From Pseudeuparius sepicola (taxonomy: Eukaryota; Arthropoda; Insecta; Coleoptera; Anthribidae), in contig OY987298.1 in NCBI GenBank assembly GCA_963920635.1, positions 62,889,949-62,953,948 on the forward strand: a stretch of 64,000 nt of DNA, in the 5' to 3' direction. Position numbers and translations under genes: made by a program. The notes beneath the pieces were generated by a model. That model did no database searches, was not told the origin of the DNA, and was given only the letters and a program-made list of their open reading frames with translations. Positions 46,104 to 57,849 of the stretch are shown piece after piece; position 1 is the stretch's first letter, and each line of letters opens with the position of its first letter.

Positions 46104-47630
46104 TACAGGGTGTTCACTTTCAAAATGCCCACCATTGGTATTTTTGAAACGGTAAGAGCTACAAGGTTGGTTAAATTAGACAAAAGTTGCGCATTTTGAT
46201 GTGTTTCAAGAATCTGTAAAGAAATTTGACATAGCTCACGTGGTTACTAAAATAACCTGAAAAAACTGAAAACTTCCACTTTTTTATTTTGTCCGTAACT
46301 TTTTTAATATCAAACGGAATTAAATGAAATTTGGTGGAATTACGTAATTAGGTACGGGCTTTCGAATGCACTATTCAGAAAAATTCTCTGCGTACTGGAT
46401 CTTTAGGTGTTCATAACCAAATTTCTATTTTCTTATGGCGGCCATATTGGATTTTACCACCATTGGATAGAGCAAAAAATTACGAATACAACCATGTATC
46501 ACAACACCTAATTAAGTCCACTTAAATGTCAAATTTCTAATATTTTAAATATTTTGAAGCCAGGCAGTAGGCCATGATACCGAAAACAATATCAATAACT
46601 GTCACCTAATAAACTGAAACGTCCGTTAGTTCCCATAACCTTTGTTAACTACTTAAAATTGTGTGTACCGTCTTAAGTGACTAAAGCTTATTGAATCATG
46701 CCCCAACAATATCCAATAAATGAAAGATTGGATATGTACAATGTTTATATTCGAAACTACCGTAATTCTAGCCAGTATCAAGAATTATACCCCGAACGAA
46801 GGCAGCCTAACAGAACTACTTTCCGAAGGTTGTGTAGGCGTATGGAAGCGGATGCGAAGTTACAAAACAAAAGAAGAAGCTGTAAGTGATATCAATGTTT
46901 TGGCTCAAATTCATTTAAATCCAGAGACATTGCAAAGGAAATTGCCAGGGAATGTGGTTTGTCATTAGGGGCAGTTAACAAGATTTTAAAAAAGCACAGA
47001 TACCATGACTTTAAAATTCAACCCGTACAAAAGTTACTTATTTATTGCCGGGGGACTAAGGCCTGCCGGTTAGATACTGACCCCTGGCGCCATCTATCTA
47101 TTTATTAGTATTTAGTTTCTTGTTCCTATTAAAATAACGTTAAATAAACAAACTTTTGACATCAAATTTGACGTTTCTGTTTATTAGGTGACAGTTATTG
47201 ATATTGTTTTCGGAATCATGGCCTACTGCCTATACACGGTTCTATTCGTAATTTTTTGCTCTATCCAATGGTGGTAAAATCCAATATGGCCGCCATAAGA
47301 AAATCGAAATTTGGTTATGAACACCTAAAGATCCAGTAGGCAGAGAATTTTTCTGAATAGTGCATTCGAAAGCCCGTACCTAATTACGTAATTTCACCAA
47401 ATTTCATTCGGTTCCGTTTGATATTAAAAAAGTTACGGACAAAATAAAAAAGTGCAAGTTTCAGTTTTTTTCAGGTTATTTTAGTAACCACGTGAGCTAC
47501 GTCAAATTTCTTTACAGATTCTTGAAACACATCAAAATGCGCAACTTTTGTCTAATTTAAGCAACAACCTTGTAACTCTTACCGTTTCAAAAATACCAAT
47601 GGTGGGCATTTTGAAAGTGAACACCCTGTA
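46104..47630. mobile_element. Foldback element with about 500-bp arms and a transposase remnant
   Basis: The ends read TACAGGGTGTTCACTTTCAA and its complement with TA flanks. The arms (46104 to about 46625 and about 47170-47630) match almost throughout, including AAACGGTAAGAG, GTTGCGCATTTTGATG, GGCGGCCATATTGG and the GGCAGTAGGCCATGAT block. The centre has a truncated transposase and an unrelated GGGGGACTAAGGCC stretch. It looks like a deletion derivative that kept the DNA-binding part of the gene. Confidence 0.85.
46698..46968 (+). pseudogene. N-terminal DNA-binding part of a Tc1/mariner-like transposase
   Basis: The frame from 46698 (MPQQYPINERLDMYNVYI ... YQELYPERRQPNRTTFRRL) resembles the first helix-turn-helix domain (DUF4817-like) of mariner-like transposases. 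It shifts to the neighbouring frame (SDINVLAQIHLNPETLQ), then after further breaks shows ARECGLSLGAVNKILKKH, the second helix-turn-helix. The catalytic domain is missing, and the sequence passes into the opposite arm. It is not functional as a transposase. A truncated DNA-binding protein is conceivable but unsupported. Confidence 0.75.
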
Positions 47631-47634
47631 TAGG

Positions 47635-47960
47635 TGCCATCAGCCGGTGACACTTTTCATGCCTCCCTAGCCCCGCCGATGACGCTGCAACTAGCGCGTC
47701 TCGCAGATCGCGCGTCAATTACACCGCTACGCGGGCCGTCACGCGCGCCTCACGCCCCGGTCACGATCGCGGGCGGTGATCACGCGTCGGCCCCGCCCCG
47801 CCCACCCGGTAGTCATTTACGCGAGCAACCCCCGACCGGAGGCCCCGACGGAAAACGCTGACTAACGACGCTGTCGAATCGCGCCGAAAAAACGACGGCT
47901 AACCCACGGGGCGTTCCTGGGGGGTAGGTAAAGACCCCCGGAAGGATGACGGGCTATAAG
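47635..47960. other. GC-rich island R
   Basis: This CpG-rich block (CTAGCGCGTCTCGCAGATCGCGCG, read in pieces, and CCCCGCCCCGCCC) abuts the right end of the 46.1-47.6 kb element directly. Open frames lack domains. It may extend under the element's insertion point. Confidence 0.5.
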
Positions 47961-48195
47961 CGACCCTCGTTCTGAAGTCGTTCCGTATTTTTTTAGAAGA
48001 GGAATAGGTAAGCTGTTGTTGCACGGGCCACTTTTGTTCCTGTCTATAAATAAGGATTGTTGATGTGCACACCTTGGCATTGATGTTCAAGTCGGAACGG
48101 CTAGGTTGACAGGAATTATTGTCTTGTCGACCTTCCTCACTGATTTTTGTTTTAAACTTTTCCATTGTCGACGTATATGCATAAAATATATACTT

Positions 48196-48558
48196 ATACT
48201 AAAATCGAGCAACTCTTACGCCTGGCATAAACAAGAGTACGTGCGTTGAGATATTCGCCAGGACCGCACTGAGGCACGACCTTTATTTAATTTTAGTTTT
48301 ACAATTGTATACATCAAAATATTTCGGAACAGAATTATTGGCTTAATTAAAATGGTTCAAAACATCGATAAAATTATTTGTGGCAGTGTCTAAATAGCTG
48401 AAAACAGAGATAAAACCGCATAACTACACTTTTGCGCTCGAGTACGTCCCTGTTGCCGAGTCGGGTGAAATTTTATAGCCTACCGACCAATCGCGAAACG
48501 TCATTTAACACGTGGTTTTATTTACGCCAGGCGAAGGGATTGCTCGATTTTAGTATAG
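48196..48558. mobile_element. MITE with CTAAAATCGAGCAA ends
   Basis: TACTAAAATCGAGCAA ... ACGCCTGGCATAAA at the left is matched by the complement at the right (TTTACGCCAGGC ... TTGCTCGATTTTAGTA), with arms of about 35 bp and a 290-bp body. The flanks are TA-rich, so the target duplication is ambiguous. No reading frame. Confidence 0.65.
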
Positions 48559-48958
48559 TATAGTTAGTATAGTATCGCTTAATAATTAATACTTATCAAC
48601 GGCAGCGGCATTGCCGGCTTGGGCGGTTTGGCGCAACTTGTAACTACGGAATCGTACGTTTTTTTACGTAATATGTATAAACAAAGTACATCCAAATCGT
48701 ACCGTAAGGTATAGCTAATAGTTGTATTCTTCTCTCTTCTATGTGTTTCTAAAGGCCCAATCAATTCTATATAAAGTGTGCGTAGCAATAAATGAAGTTT
48801 TGTATTAGTAAACATAATATTGTCGCTAAAAGTTTCTTTCCATATTATATTTGGTTTGAGCTTACAATAATTTTAAAAAGTGTCAATATGTGTCAAGATA
48901 GTTATTTATGTACCGAGGCACTGAAGTTCAATACTTTTTATAACTCATATGGAATTTA

Positions 48959-49103
48959 AGCCTGGTTCATACAGATTCTTTATCTTTCAATTTAACTTTA
49001 TCTTTAAAAAATATTAAATATCATTGGTCATCAAAGGAAATAAATGCTGTTGCTTATTTCTTAAAAATAAAGTAAAATTAAAAGAAGCTGTATGAACCAG
49101 GCA
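48959..49103. mobile_element. 145-bp MITE, TTA target site (PIF/Harbinger-like)
   Basis: AGCCTGGTTCATACAG and its complement CTGTATGAACCAGGC bound a 145-bp element rich in TTTATCTTT and AAATAAAG words. TTA flanks both sides (48956-48958 and 49104-49106). A 3-bp TWA target duplication suits PIF/Harbinger, but the short terminal repeat is not enough to be sure. Confidence 0.6.
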
Positions 49104-49599
49104 TTAGTTACCAAGGCCTCTGGCCGAGGCAAATAAACCACATGAGTCATAAAAAGAACTTCGTGCTGAGGAACCTACATATTCATTTTTTTTAAATCGG
49201 GAGAAAAATTTTTTATTAGGAAAAACATAATCATAAGGAATGACCCGTCCATGAACCGTCTGCGCGCGGCGTTGCTTGACTTTGACGATCGCTTGTGCAG
49301 CCTCCATGAAAAGTAGATTGATTGATATTCAAACCTCTACTAAAATATTTATACTGAAAGATTGTGCTGTTATAGGTAACAATTTCGCGATGTGTACGAA
49401 AAGTTAAATGGGCCTTTATTATGGCCGGGTTTTGAATATTTGGTCACCTTTGACGCGCGATGGCTCCGCGTCTGACGTTTGATGTTTACATATCGCCAAG
49501 GCCTACTTATTGAAAAAAATCGTACAATAATGGGCTACTTCAGTCCCGAATTATGAGCTTTTAATGATGATTTTGAGACATTTCACTGCCGATTTCAAG

Positions 49600-50080
49600 A
49601 AAATAAGTTTTCGCCGTGTCCATAGTCCATGTTCCCGCACCCAAACGTATACCGCATAATACGCACGACCCGCCCGTATATTCCCGTCGGCCGGTCCTTT
49701 CGCCCTCGCCCCGGGCACGTCCGCCCCGAAACAGCGGCGGCCCCGCGGCGCCGATCCGTATTCCGGCCGGGGCGGCTCCTCCACGCCGCTGCCGCCGGCG
49801 CGCCGTGATCTAAGACGGTCGGAGTGGCTCCCCCAGGAAATCCCGTCGAAGGCCCCCCGGCCTGTCAGCCGGAATTAAAGGATGGGCCGGCCGGGTAATG
49901 GCCGGCCGGCGTCCCGCGGGGCCGCGCCACCTCCGCCCGCCGCGCACCTCAATATTTAATGGCCGTCCTGAGCGTCCGTCCCGGGGTCCGTCCTCGATTT
50001 ACTGCGCTGCACTTTTGCGGGCCGTCCACTCCCCGTCCTCCTCCTTTTCGGCAATTGATTTCGGTTCGATGAAAGATAGA
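49600..50080. other. GC-rich island S
   Basis: This is a strongly GC-rich block (GGCCGGCCGGC, CCGCCGGCGCGCCG) containing AATATTTAATGGCC and CAATTGATTTCGG cores. Overlapping frames on both strands lack domains. It is in the intron upstream of the hth exon. Candidate conserved regulatory block. Confidence 0.55.
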
Positions 50081-50216
50081 TGAAGGAATTCGGTTACGGC
50101 AGTGCATACGCGATGCCATACAGGACTTTTTGTGGTCAAGTATAAAACAACACATATCCTTTTGATAAAGATCCTCATACAACTGTATACAGCCCGATTA
50201 TAATGTAAAATGTAAT

Positions 50217-51240
50217 CCCCCCTTTTCACTTTTGGGCGAGTTTGAATTCTTTTTCAAATTTGGGTGATATCAATGTGGCTATGGATGCTACTTTATGACA
50301 TATATTACAGTTGAGAAAAATCGTGCAAGATGGAGAAGGGACGCCATTTTGAATAATTTTTTTTTAAAATAGATAGGGGGGTCTGCGCCATTTTAAAGGT
50401 CTTTTAGTCCTCTATCCAATGCACTGACTGTTTTTTTAACTTAAGCAAAATCTGACCTAGGAAAAGCTAATAAGTATTTAAATTCGACAAATTGTACAAC
50501 GAACACTTTAATAAAAAAACTACAACATTGGTTCAAAATAACCCCCCCCCCCCCATCTATCCCCTGACTAGAGATGAGCCTAATATGGAACAGGTATATG
50601 ACCAATCGCACCAGATAGAAACGATCAAACCATTAAACCGAACTAACAGGAACAGGATTTGAAACTGTGACTGTGCTGGAATTGGTATACTGGAACAGCT
50701 TGGACGAGTGAACGCTAATCGGTGTTCCGTTTTGCATATATCTCGTGTAACTGGAATATTTCGTAGGTACCTGTTCCAGGAAAACACTGTTTCAGACCAT
50801 CTCTACCCCTGACAAAAATAAATCCTATTTTTAAACTCTTGGCGCATATTAAATAAAGTTGAGAATTGAAATTCTGAGAATTCGTTATACTCAATTACGC
50901 CAGAAACTTTATTTAATTTTTTTTTATTAAAGTTTGTGTTGTACAATTTGTTGAATATTAATTATTTATTATTTTTTCCTTGGTCACATTTCGCTTAAAG
51001 CTTAAATTAAAAAATAGCTAGTATGCACTGAATATAAGACTAAAAGACCTTTCAAATGACGTAGGTATCACACGACCCCCTTTTTATCCATTAAAAAAAT
51101 TAACCAAAATGGCGTCCCTCCGCTATCTTGCACGATTTTTGAAAACTTTATATGTCAAAAAGTAGCATCCATAGCCTCATTGATCTCATCCAAATTTGAA
51201 AAAAAAAAAAATCCAATTCGCTCAAAAGTTAAGAGGGGGT
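50217..51240. mobile_element. Foldback element, interrupted by a hAT MITE
   Basis: The arms at about 50217-50540 and 50905-51240 share ACTTTTGRGCGA, ATGGCGTCCCT/AGGGACGCCAT, CTTGCACGATTTTT and AAAAGACCTTT in inverted order. A poly-C run lies at about 50543-50553. The hAT element at 50569-50805 sits between the arms. The outer ends (CCCCCCTTTTCAC / TTAAGAGGGGGTG) are imperfect and the target duplication is unclear. No transposase. Confidence 0.7.
50569..50805. mobile_element. 237-bp hAT MITE, TAGAGATG ends
   Basis: It begins TAGAGATGAG and ends CCATCTCTA, with an exact CCCCTGAC duplication at 50561-50568 and 50806-50813. GGAACAGGTA-type words repeat near both ends in both orientations, as in the larger element at 58634. 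The two belong to one family. Confidence 0.85.
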
Positions 51241-51519
51241 GCACTAGTGCATTAGATTCAATTAGGTATCAAATTTAGACATGATATTTTCGAGCTATAT
51301 GGAACATTTTCATATTTCTGTAAAACGTTCTTCTGCATTCCTGTGTCTGGACCTGAAATCACAGTCATGATGCGTCAGGTATAGGATGAGTAGATAAGTA
51401 GTGGAGAAGATTCTACATTTTTTTATAGGTTTTAATTGAAGAACAAATTTTGGGCATAGTTAAAAACCTAAATAAAGTAACATTTTTAATTACATAGGTA
51501 CTTATCAATTAATTATCTA

Positions 51520-52730
51520 CACAGATAGAAATACAATTCTTCATAGAAAAATATTTGTTGTTTGATCACGAATTATTTGTCAGAAATAATATTTATTTCG
51601 GTAGAAAGTATATTATTTAAATGAAGATTTATTTTTTTCAATTAAAAAATAAGAGCTTTTTGGGTGAAGTATTTGATTCTTTTGACACATTATTGTTTAG
51701 TAGAAGCATTTATTATTTTCCTGAAATAAGGTATTACTTGGTGCAAACAAGAATAATTTTTATTTATAGTATTAGCTTTCGTTGTTTGGGTCAACCACAT
51801 TGTTATTTGGTTTAAATGTGACCTTATTTGAGTTAAATAATACTACCTATCATTTTTATTGCTGTCTCGCTCCAGAGAATGAAAGATAGAAAGAGAGAGA
51901 AAATATGGGAGAACGAGAGCGCCCTCTAGTGTCGGCGTTCAGAGCTATTCCGTGTCCGTATAAGTAGGTACGCGTCTGCAGCCTTCCTAGAGGTTTTGTG
52001 CGAGCAGTTTTATTATTATTTATAGCCGCCGATTCGCCGTCTGTAGTGTGGTGTATTGTGTGTATTGCGTGTTTTCAGATTCTTCTGTAAGTAGGATACG
52101 CATAAACAATAATCCATTATTGTTTGAAATGTATCAAATAGGCCACCTGTATGAGGCGCTTTCCTTGGTGAGTTTTGTATAGTTTTTTTATACCAAATAT
52201 TGTTTTTTAATTGTATTTAAATAAATATTTTTATAGCATTACAAATTTTCGTGTTTTTCTAATCCAATTTCCGTTCCATTCGACAGAACATCTTTATGAA
52301 TTGAACAAACTTATTGTTTTTTATTCGAATCGACAAAAAACGTTTGTGAATAATGATAAACACAAAGGTTGCTTTACTTTAAATAAATAATATTTTATTT
52401 CAGTGAATACCCTGAATGGGTAATTCAACCCATCACAGTTGTTTGACGCAACTGTCTTAATTTTTTAAATAGAATAAATGTTTTTAAACATCGTAGATTT
52501 GTTCCTTCGAAATATATCATTTATTTAATTCAAATCGTTAGTATTTTCATGGGAATAAAAATTAATTTCTTCCAAATAATATTTAAATTGTCTCAAATTA
52601 AATGTTGCTTTTAAATTGAAACAAACCAAGTGTTTTATTCAAAGTTAGTCTAGGGTTCGCCATATACAAGAATCAAATTTGTTTGAGTTAAATAAATTTT
52701 ATTTGATTCAAGTATCTCTTTCTATCTGTG
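51520..52730. mobile_element. 1.2-kb element with CACAGATAGAAA ends at a TA site
   Basis: CACAGATAGAAA at 51520 and TTTCTATCTGTG ending at 52730 form perfect 12-bp terminal repeats flanked by TA. The interior has many GAATCAAA/TTTGATTC words and a distinct GC-balanced stretch at about 51860-52090 (GCCCTCTAGTGTCGG, GCCGCCGATTCGCCG). No open frame of note. A non-autonomous DNA element is the best reading; the superfamily is unknown. Confidence 0.6.
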
Positions 52731-53307
52731 TACCTATCAATTTAGCCAACTTGTCTACTTCTATATGAGGAAACTTGACGCATTCAAGAAAGTAATCCCT
52801 ATATAGCTAGGTATCTTCAAAACTAAAGCAATGGTATGAAAGTTAGTTTTGTTTTAAAAAGAAACGTAGTTTTTTACTTTTGGTTCATAAAAATGTGAAG
52901 GAAAATAAAAAAGTTTGCCACGGAAACATATAGTACATACAAAAATACAACAAGAGAATTTTCAGTTTAGAGTTTCAGGCTGTGTGAAAAATTATCGCAA
53001 AAAACGAAATTACCTGACTTCTGAATGCGCCAAGAGCTCTTGATATCGGATTTCAAATGGTTCATGGGCAATCGTTTTCTCGTAACATGCCAAGTTTTAT
53101 TTGAAAGAATTTGATGATAACCTGTTGTTTGTGGTAACGCATTAATCAAATTATTTGTTGCTGTATTCTACTTGTATAATAAACTTGTCTCGAATTGTGA
53201 TATGACCTCTTCTGACCACACAAGTCGTAGTTCCTCTGCCCATTCCTTCTCTATATCATATTGTAACTGTAATTCGCACTTCTTCCCCGTAAACTTCTAA
53301 CGAACCA

Positions 53308-53335
53308 CTTACGTGAATCACCCTGTATATTACGA
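53308..53335. mobile_element. Solo CACCCTGTATA terminus
   Basis: GTGAATCACCCTGTATATTACG matches the right-end type of the 10.7-11.9 kb family (GATTCAC/CAGGGTG). No partner end was found within reach. Decayed remnant. Confidence 0.4.
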
Positions 53336-53539
53336 ATATATCACGATGTCATGGGGAAGGAAAGGGTTTGCATACATCTTTGGATAGGTGGAGATTAGAA
53401 AAATTCGCAAGTTTAATAATTGCTGTTGTTGAAGTGTTGTCATCTCAATATCTCGAGATGTCTCTCCGGAGGCAGTGTGTGGGTGTCCTTTTGGCTGTTT
53501 ACCAACTCTTTGTGTTTAGTTTCAAAGGACGCGCCTATG

Positions 53540-53800
53540 TGGTCCAAGCGCGTCCTCCCCACCTCTGTCCCTCCGTGGATCGGCGCGGCGGCGTCGCGAC
53601 GTCGCGCCGAGTGATGATGCATTATCGGGCCGTGCTATCGCCGCTCCCTGATCCCGGCTTACTTGCACGACTCATTAAACCCTGTGTGCTAATCCTGCAA
53701 TCGGATATTGCGAGGGGCCGCCCGACCGCCCGACCGCCCGACCTCCCGGCACCCCCGCACGCGATCGATGGCGACGCCGCCGCACACTGATGCACAACCG
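53540..53800. other. GC-rich island T
   Basis: This is a CpG-rich block with CGGCGCGGCGGCGTCGCGACG and a CCGCCCGACCGCCCGACC tandem at about 53724-53745. The 140-codon frame across it has no domain. Candidate conserved block. Confidence 0.5.
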
Positions 53801-53989
53801 TCTAATGGCCGCCAAAATGCTCAGTTTTAGAAAACATAAAGAAGGAAATCGTCATAAAACTGAGACAGAACGAAAGTTTCAGCTACAAATTTAACCCTTC
53901 AAATGTCGTGCAAGGGAGTAGCGCTTGCCAATATTTTCCTTTATTAAGGCAATGTAGGTACTAACAATTAATATTATTTATAATAATCA

Positions 53990-54095
53990 GAGTAGGTAAT
54001 GGGGCGGTTCGGCCAGACACGCGTCTAGAGAGAGCTAATTGCAGGGGATAGAGAGATAGGAATGTCTTGTGCAACCGCCCAATTACCTTAGTAAG
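53990..54095. repeat. Hairpin, GGTAATGGGGCGGTT arms
   Basis: GTAGGTAATGGGGCGGTT and AACCGCCCAATTACCTTA face each other around about 65 bp containing AGAGAGAGC. Outside it ACTAACAATTAATATTA and TAGTAATAATAATACTA extend the symmetry. Probably a small MITE. Confidence 0.5.
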
Positions 54096-54446
54096 TATAG
54101 GTGCGTTAGTAATAATAATACTAATAAAAGACAGGTGTACACCCATTTACAGGAAATATATATACAAAATGTTTACAATACAAACAGAAAGTGAAAATCA
54201 GGAAATATTATTTATTTAGATCTCCCAAATTAGCTTAATATGAAATTCAGATTAACAATCATACTTATAGTATTTATTACTCGAGAAGGAGAATTATAGA
54301 ATAGATCGCAACCATTACAAAAATATGACAGAATAACATGTTATCCGCGCAGAGTTCAAGTAAAATGTAGCACTACCTAGCGCCATAAGACTATGCATCA
54401 TTTTTTTGCAAGAGGTAAAGACACTAATTATTATTCATTGATGACA

Positions 54447-55265
54447 TTAAATAAAAACTTTACAGAATTCAAAATTCAAATTCGTTCTGTCGATTAACGA
54501 TATTTTATTACATGCTAATAGTACATCACGATTATCAAAACCGTGTGCGGGATAAGTGCCAACCTCTAGAAAACGAACATATTTCACATAACGTCGCTGA
54601 ACAGATTCCAGCAAACATATTATGTAATTAGCTATTATAAATCTAATATGACCAGGCAACAGTCCCATATTCCAATTTTGATCTAACAAATGTGTGAAAC
54701 AGAATTTGTATATTGCTTTTACATCATTCTGTGAAGAACCTACTATTTCGAATAATAAATCCTAGTGCCTTAGAAGCTGCAAAACCTATACCCAAATCTC
54801 TAGTATCACTTGTTCTAGAGAATTAAGAACCCTTTATACAATAGTTGTTAAAATAAAGAATATTTACCTTTCTTGAGAATGACATAATATTATTGCACTT
54901 ACCAATATTCAGACTTAATTTATTAATAAATATAATGAATAAAATAGTTCCCAAGTTTGATCCCTGCGGAACGCCAGAGGTTGGAACTAACACGCTTGAA
55001 AGGAATCCTTCAATTTCAACATACTGTTGGCGATTAATTAGTAAATATGCACGAAAGATCTAAACTAATCCCTCTGAGATACCAAATTGCTGTAATTTTC
55101 TTCGCAGGATATAACGGTCAATCTGTTCAGCCTTTTGAAAGTGAGTATATAAATGACATAGACTTGGCCCTGGTTATCAAAATTTTCCCACACATACTCA
55201 GAGAAAGACGCTACATTGGTCAAACATTATCTGTGACCATAAATCCATGCTGTTCGAAGAACATT
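54447..55265 (-). pseudogene. Non-LTR retrotransposon reverse transcriptase fragment
   Basis: Reading the minus strand across frame breaks gives, in order, EQHGFM, an INRQQYVEIEGF segment, then TSGVPQGSNLGTILF with IIFINKLSLNIG. This is the RT palm block preceding the YADD motif. After a broken stretch, LESVQRRYVKYVRF with PAHGFDNRDVLL is typical of the thumb and C-terminal region of Jockey/CR1-type RTs. The catalytic YADD box itself is not visible, and many stops occur. This is a 5'- and 3'-truncated, long-dead copy. Confidence 0.75.
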
Positions 55266-55869
55266 AGATCCTTTATGCCATGAACAGATATTAAAAAAAA
55301 TGGAATAACTGCAGAGAATAGAAATAGGTCTACAATTCTCAAAGAGGTTTGGATTTCCCTTCTTGGTACTTTAGCAATTTTCCATCTGTTATAGGAAAAG
55401 TAGCCGGAAGCGTTTTTTCATTTTTTGGACACTCTAGACACCTGCTCGGAAGAAATATGGGATAAATAAATTATATCAGTGCATCAGTTGTAATTATTGT
55501 CATTCAGATAAATCTGTGGAATCGATGTTATGTATACGCTATTATAATAAGAATACCAAACACGTTGACTATATCGTGAGAATTTGAGAATGTCTCATTG
55601 CCGTCAGTCATTGATCTCGTTGTCCAAAATTGTGATGGATCAACGAGGATACTATATTATAGTTTCGGCCCTGGCGATAAAAACCTTATAATCCTGCCAA
55701 GTATGATACCAATCTACGCAACCAAAGATATATACGAATTTATCACATGCTGTATTGGCGTCGAATTTATTATATAGGTACAGTGTGGCCCTTTATCTGA
55801 TTTTAGCCGTTTTTTTTCTAAAATAGGTAAAAACTCAACTTTGGTGCAAAATTTCAGATCTTAATCTCA

Positions 55870-56400
55870 ACTTTCATACCTACTAGGAATTTTTTTCTAT
55901 TAAAAAATGACGAAAATAATTTAGGGATTTTACAAAATTTGAACAAAAAATATAGAGGGAGTTCCATTCTACGTGGTTACAAAGGTGAGCAAAATGGGAA
56001 TGGAATCCCCTCAAGACAGTTGAATGATCAACAGGACTACTCAAAGTGTTGGTGTGCAAAGATTCAATGCAAACATATGCAGGGTATTTTTCTCTGAGCC
56101 ATCTCAAAATGCTAATTTTTATGAAACTTTATAATGGTCAAGAGTGCTCTGGAATTATTGAAAAACCATTAATAAACACAAAAGTAATTTATTTATGTAT
56201 GTACAAAATGCTAACCAACCAATAAAAGCAATTTAAATTATTGGACCATTCTCGTCACTGGTCTAAGATGATACCTACCAACATTTTCTGTGCGTTTCCT
56301 GTTGTGGCACACCAGCCACCTTAACTCAAATGGACTTAATGAATGGCAGGCTTCTGTATTTTTAGACTGGTGCTTCTGTATTTTTAGATTGGTGTCCAGT
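55870..56400. mobile_element. Diverged partial copy of the 22.98-24.24 kb family
   Basis: GAGGGAGTTCCATTCTACG, TGGAATCCCCTCAAGACAG, ACTCAAAGTGTTGGTGTGC, TTTATAATGGTCAAGAG and GTGGCACACCAGCCACC follow the same order as the left arm and centre at 23.22-23.66 kb. The outer termini are missing. Part of the central block is inverted relative to the copy at 23.5 kb, which suggests this preserves a different arm. Confidence 0.65.
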
Positions 56401-56654
56401 CGGCACCAGGGATTTTAGATACTACGTACGTTCATCAAACAATAAACACGGATGATATATATCTTCATCGACAAGAACTGCACGGGCCCTCTCAACAAAA
56501 CAATCTACGTTAGAAATTTTTAAATCTAAAAAACGATTGTTTATACATTATTAATATGTTTAAAATTTAAAAACTGTTGACAGCTTCTTTCTTAGTGTCA
56601 GGAATATAAGATCCTATCCGAGAATGAAAGTTGGCATTTCAAACCATTATCTCT

Positions 56655-57190
56655 TTTGAATAAAGAATCCCAGGAAAGAGTCAAAGCTGTATGTATAATA
56701 TAAAATAAGTGAGACCGAGAATCGTCCTGAGTAGTAACAAAATTTTGACATCTGACACGGTGATATACTTTTTCCAGTTATTATGCTTAGCTGTGCGGCT
56801 TGTGACACTTCCCTGACCGCCAAAACTAAAATATTTGAGGATAATATAATCCATCTGTAAGTAATTTTGTAATTGAAATTAACTTTTGAGGCCATTTCAC
56901 CAAAGGGGCATAGACGTTTGTGTAGGTACCTACTTCTTCATAATTGGAAGTTTAAAATTAGAATTTCTGTATTATGAAGGATTCCTAAAATTAAAGACAG
57001 AAACGTGCCTTGTAATTTTTTGCCCACATTCTGTACTGTAGGTATATACTGATTTCACGAAAAATGACGATTTCTGCCTCGATTAGTTTGTCGAAACAAC
57101 TCAAAGGTGCGCGCCACTGTAAAAACGGAAACGGCATCCCGCCAAAAGCAGAGACTGTCCCGGTCGAGCGTTATTAAGCCCAAATTTGCT
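56655..57190. repeat. Segmental duplication, copy 1
   Basis: This matches 59437-59820 in direct orientation. Shared words include AATAAAGAATCCCAGGAA, GACACGGTGATA, GCGTTTGTGTAGGTA, TGTCGAAACAACTCAAAGG and GGCATCCCGCCA. The last 110 bp (57077-57190) is nearly unchanged between copies while the rest has diverged and gained gaps. Copy 1 continues into GC-rich island U; copy 2 stops. Confidence 0.7.
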
Positions 57191-57640
57191 CCATCCTGGG
57201 GTTCTTTATTCAAAAATTATCTCCGTCTAATGAACGTGCAATAACTAACTCCAGAACAGTGCAAATCCGTACATATGAATTAAAATATTGTGTATAGGTC
57301 GACGCGCTGCGCCTCCCGGTGCACGCAGCTGAAAACTTCAGCGCCGTTCCTTCGAAATTATTAATTAAACCGCCCTTCGCCGCCGTTAAGGCAATTACCT
57401 CCACGTGACTCGACTGGCGAAATAATTTTCTCTCATTACGCCGCTCCGGGGCCATAAATCCAGGTAAATCTCCTCGTTTGTATTCCCGATTCGGAGAGGT
57501 GCCGCGTCCGTCGCGTGCCGATAAATAATCCGGTCCCCGCTTTCAGGGAAAACTCGTGCCCGTGCGGGGCGGATTTCGTCCTGATCCCCCTACGCCCGGG
57601 CTTTAACGGTTATTCCCGAATGTCTTCGGAGAAAAGAAAA
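57190..57640. other. GC-rich island U
   Basis: This GC-rich block has AT cores (GAAATTATTAATTAAACC, GGCAATTACCTCC, CGATAAATAATCCGG). A 108-codon frame starting at 57515 runs out of the island into AT-rich DNA and has no domain. It directly follows the conserved 3' part of the duplicated segment, so the two may form one regulatory unit. Confidence 0.55.
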
Positions 57641-57849
57641 AACAAAACTAGTCTTTGCCAGTGCCCCGACATTCGGGGTGTGAAGAAGACGGAAATGAAC
57701 TTGAACACGATGCAGAGAACGACGGTGGATCCACTTGGCTGCTGTTACGACGCCAACACAATGTCTCATGGCCAGCATGATGCCAACTTGGTGAAACCAC
57801 CTTTCTTCCACAAAACGTGTTTTGATCAAATCAAAAGCTAGAAACAAAA

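Noticed and set aside
53368..53790. 140-codon plus-strand frame
   Set aside because: The hydrophobic start is AT-rich background and the rest is island T translated; the composition changes abruptly and no domain is seen.
57515..57841. 108-codon frame beginning in GC-rich island U
   Set aside because: No domain and no splice or promoter support; it runs from an island into AT-rich DNA.
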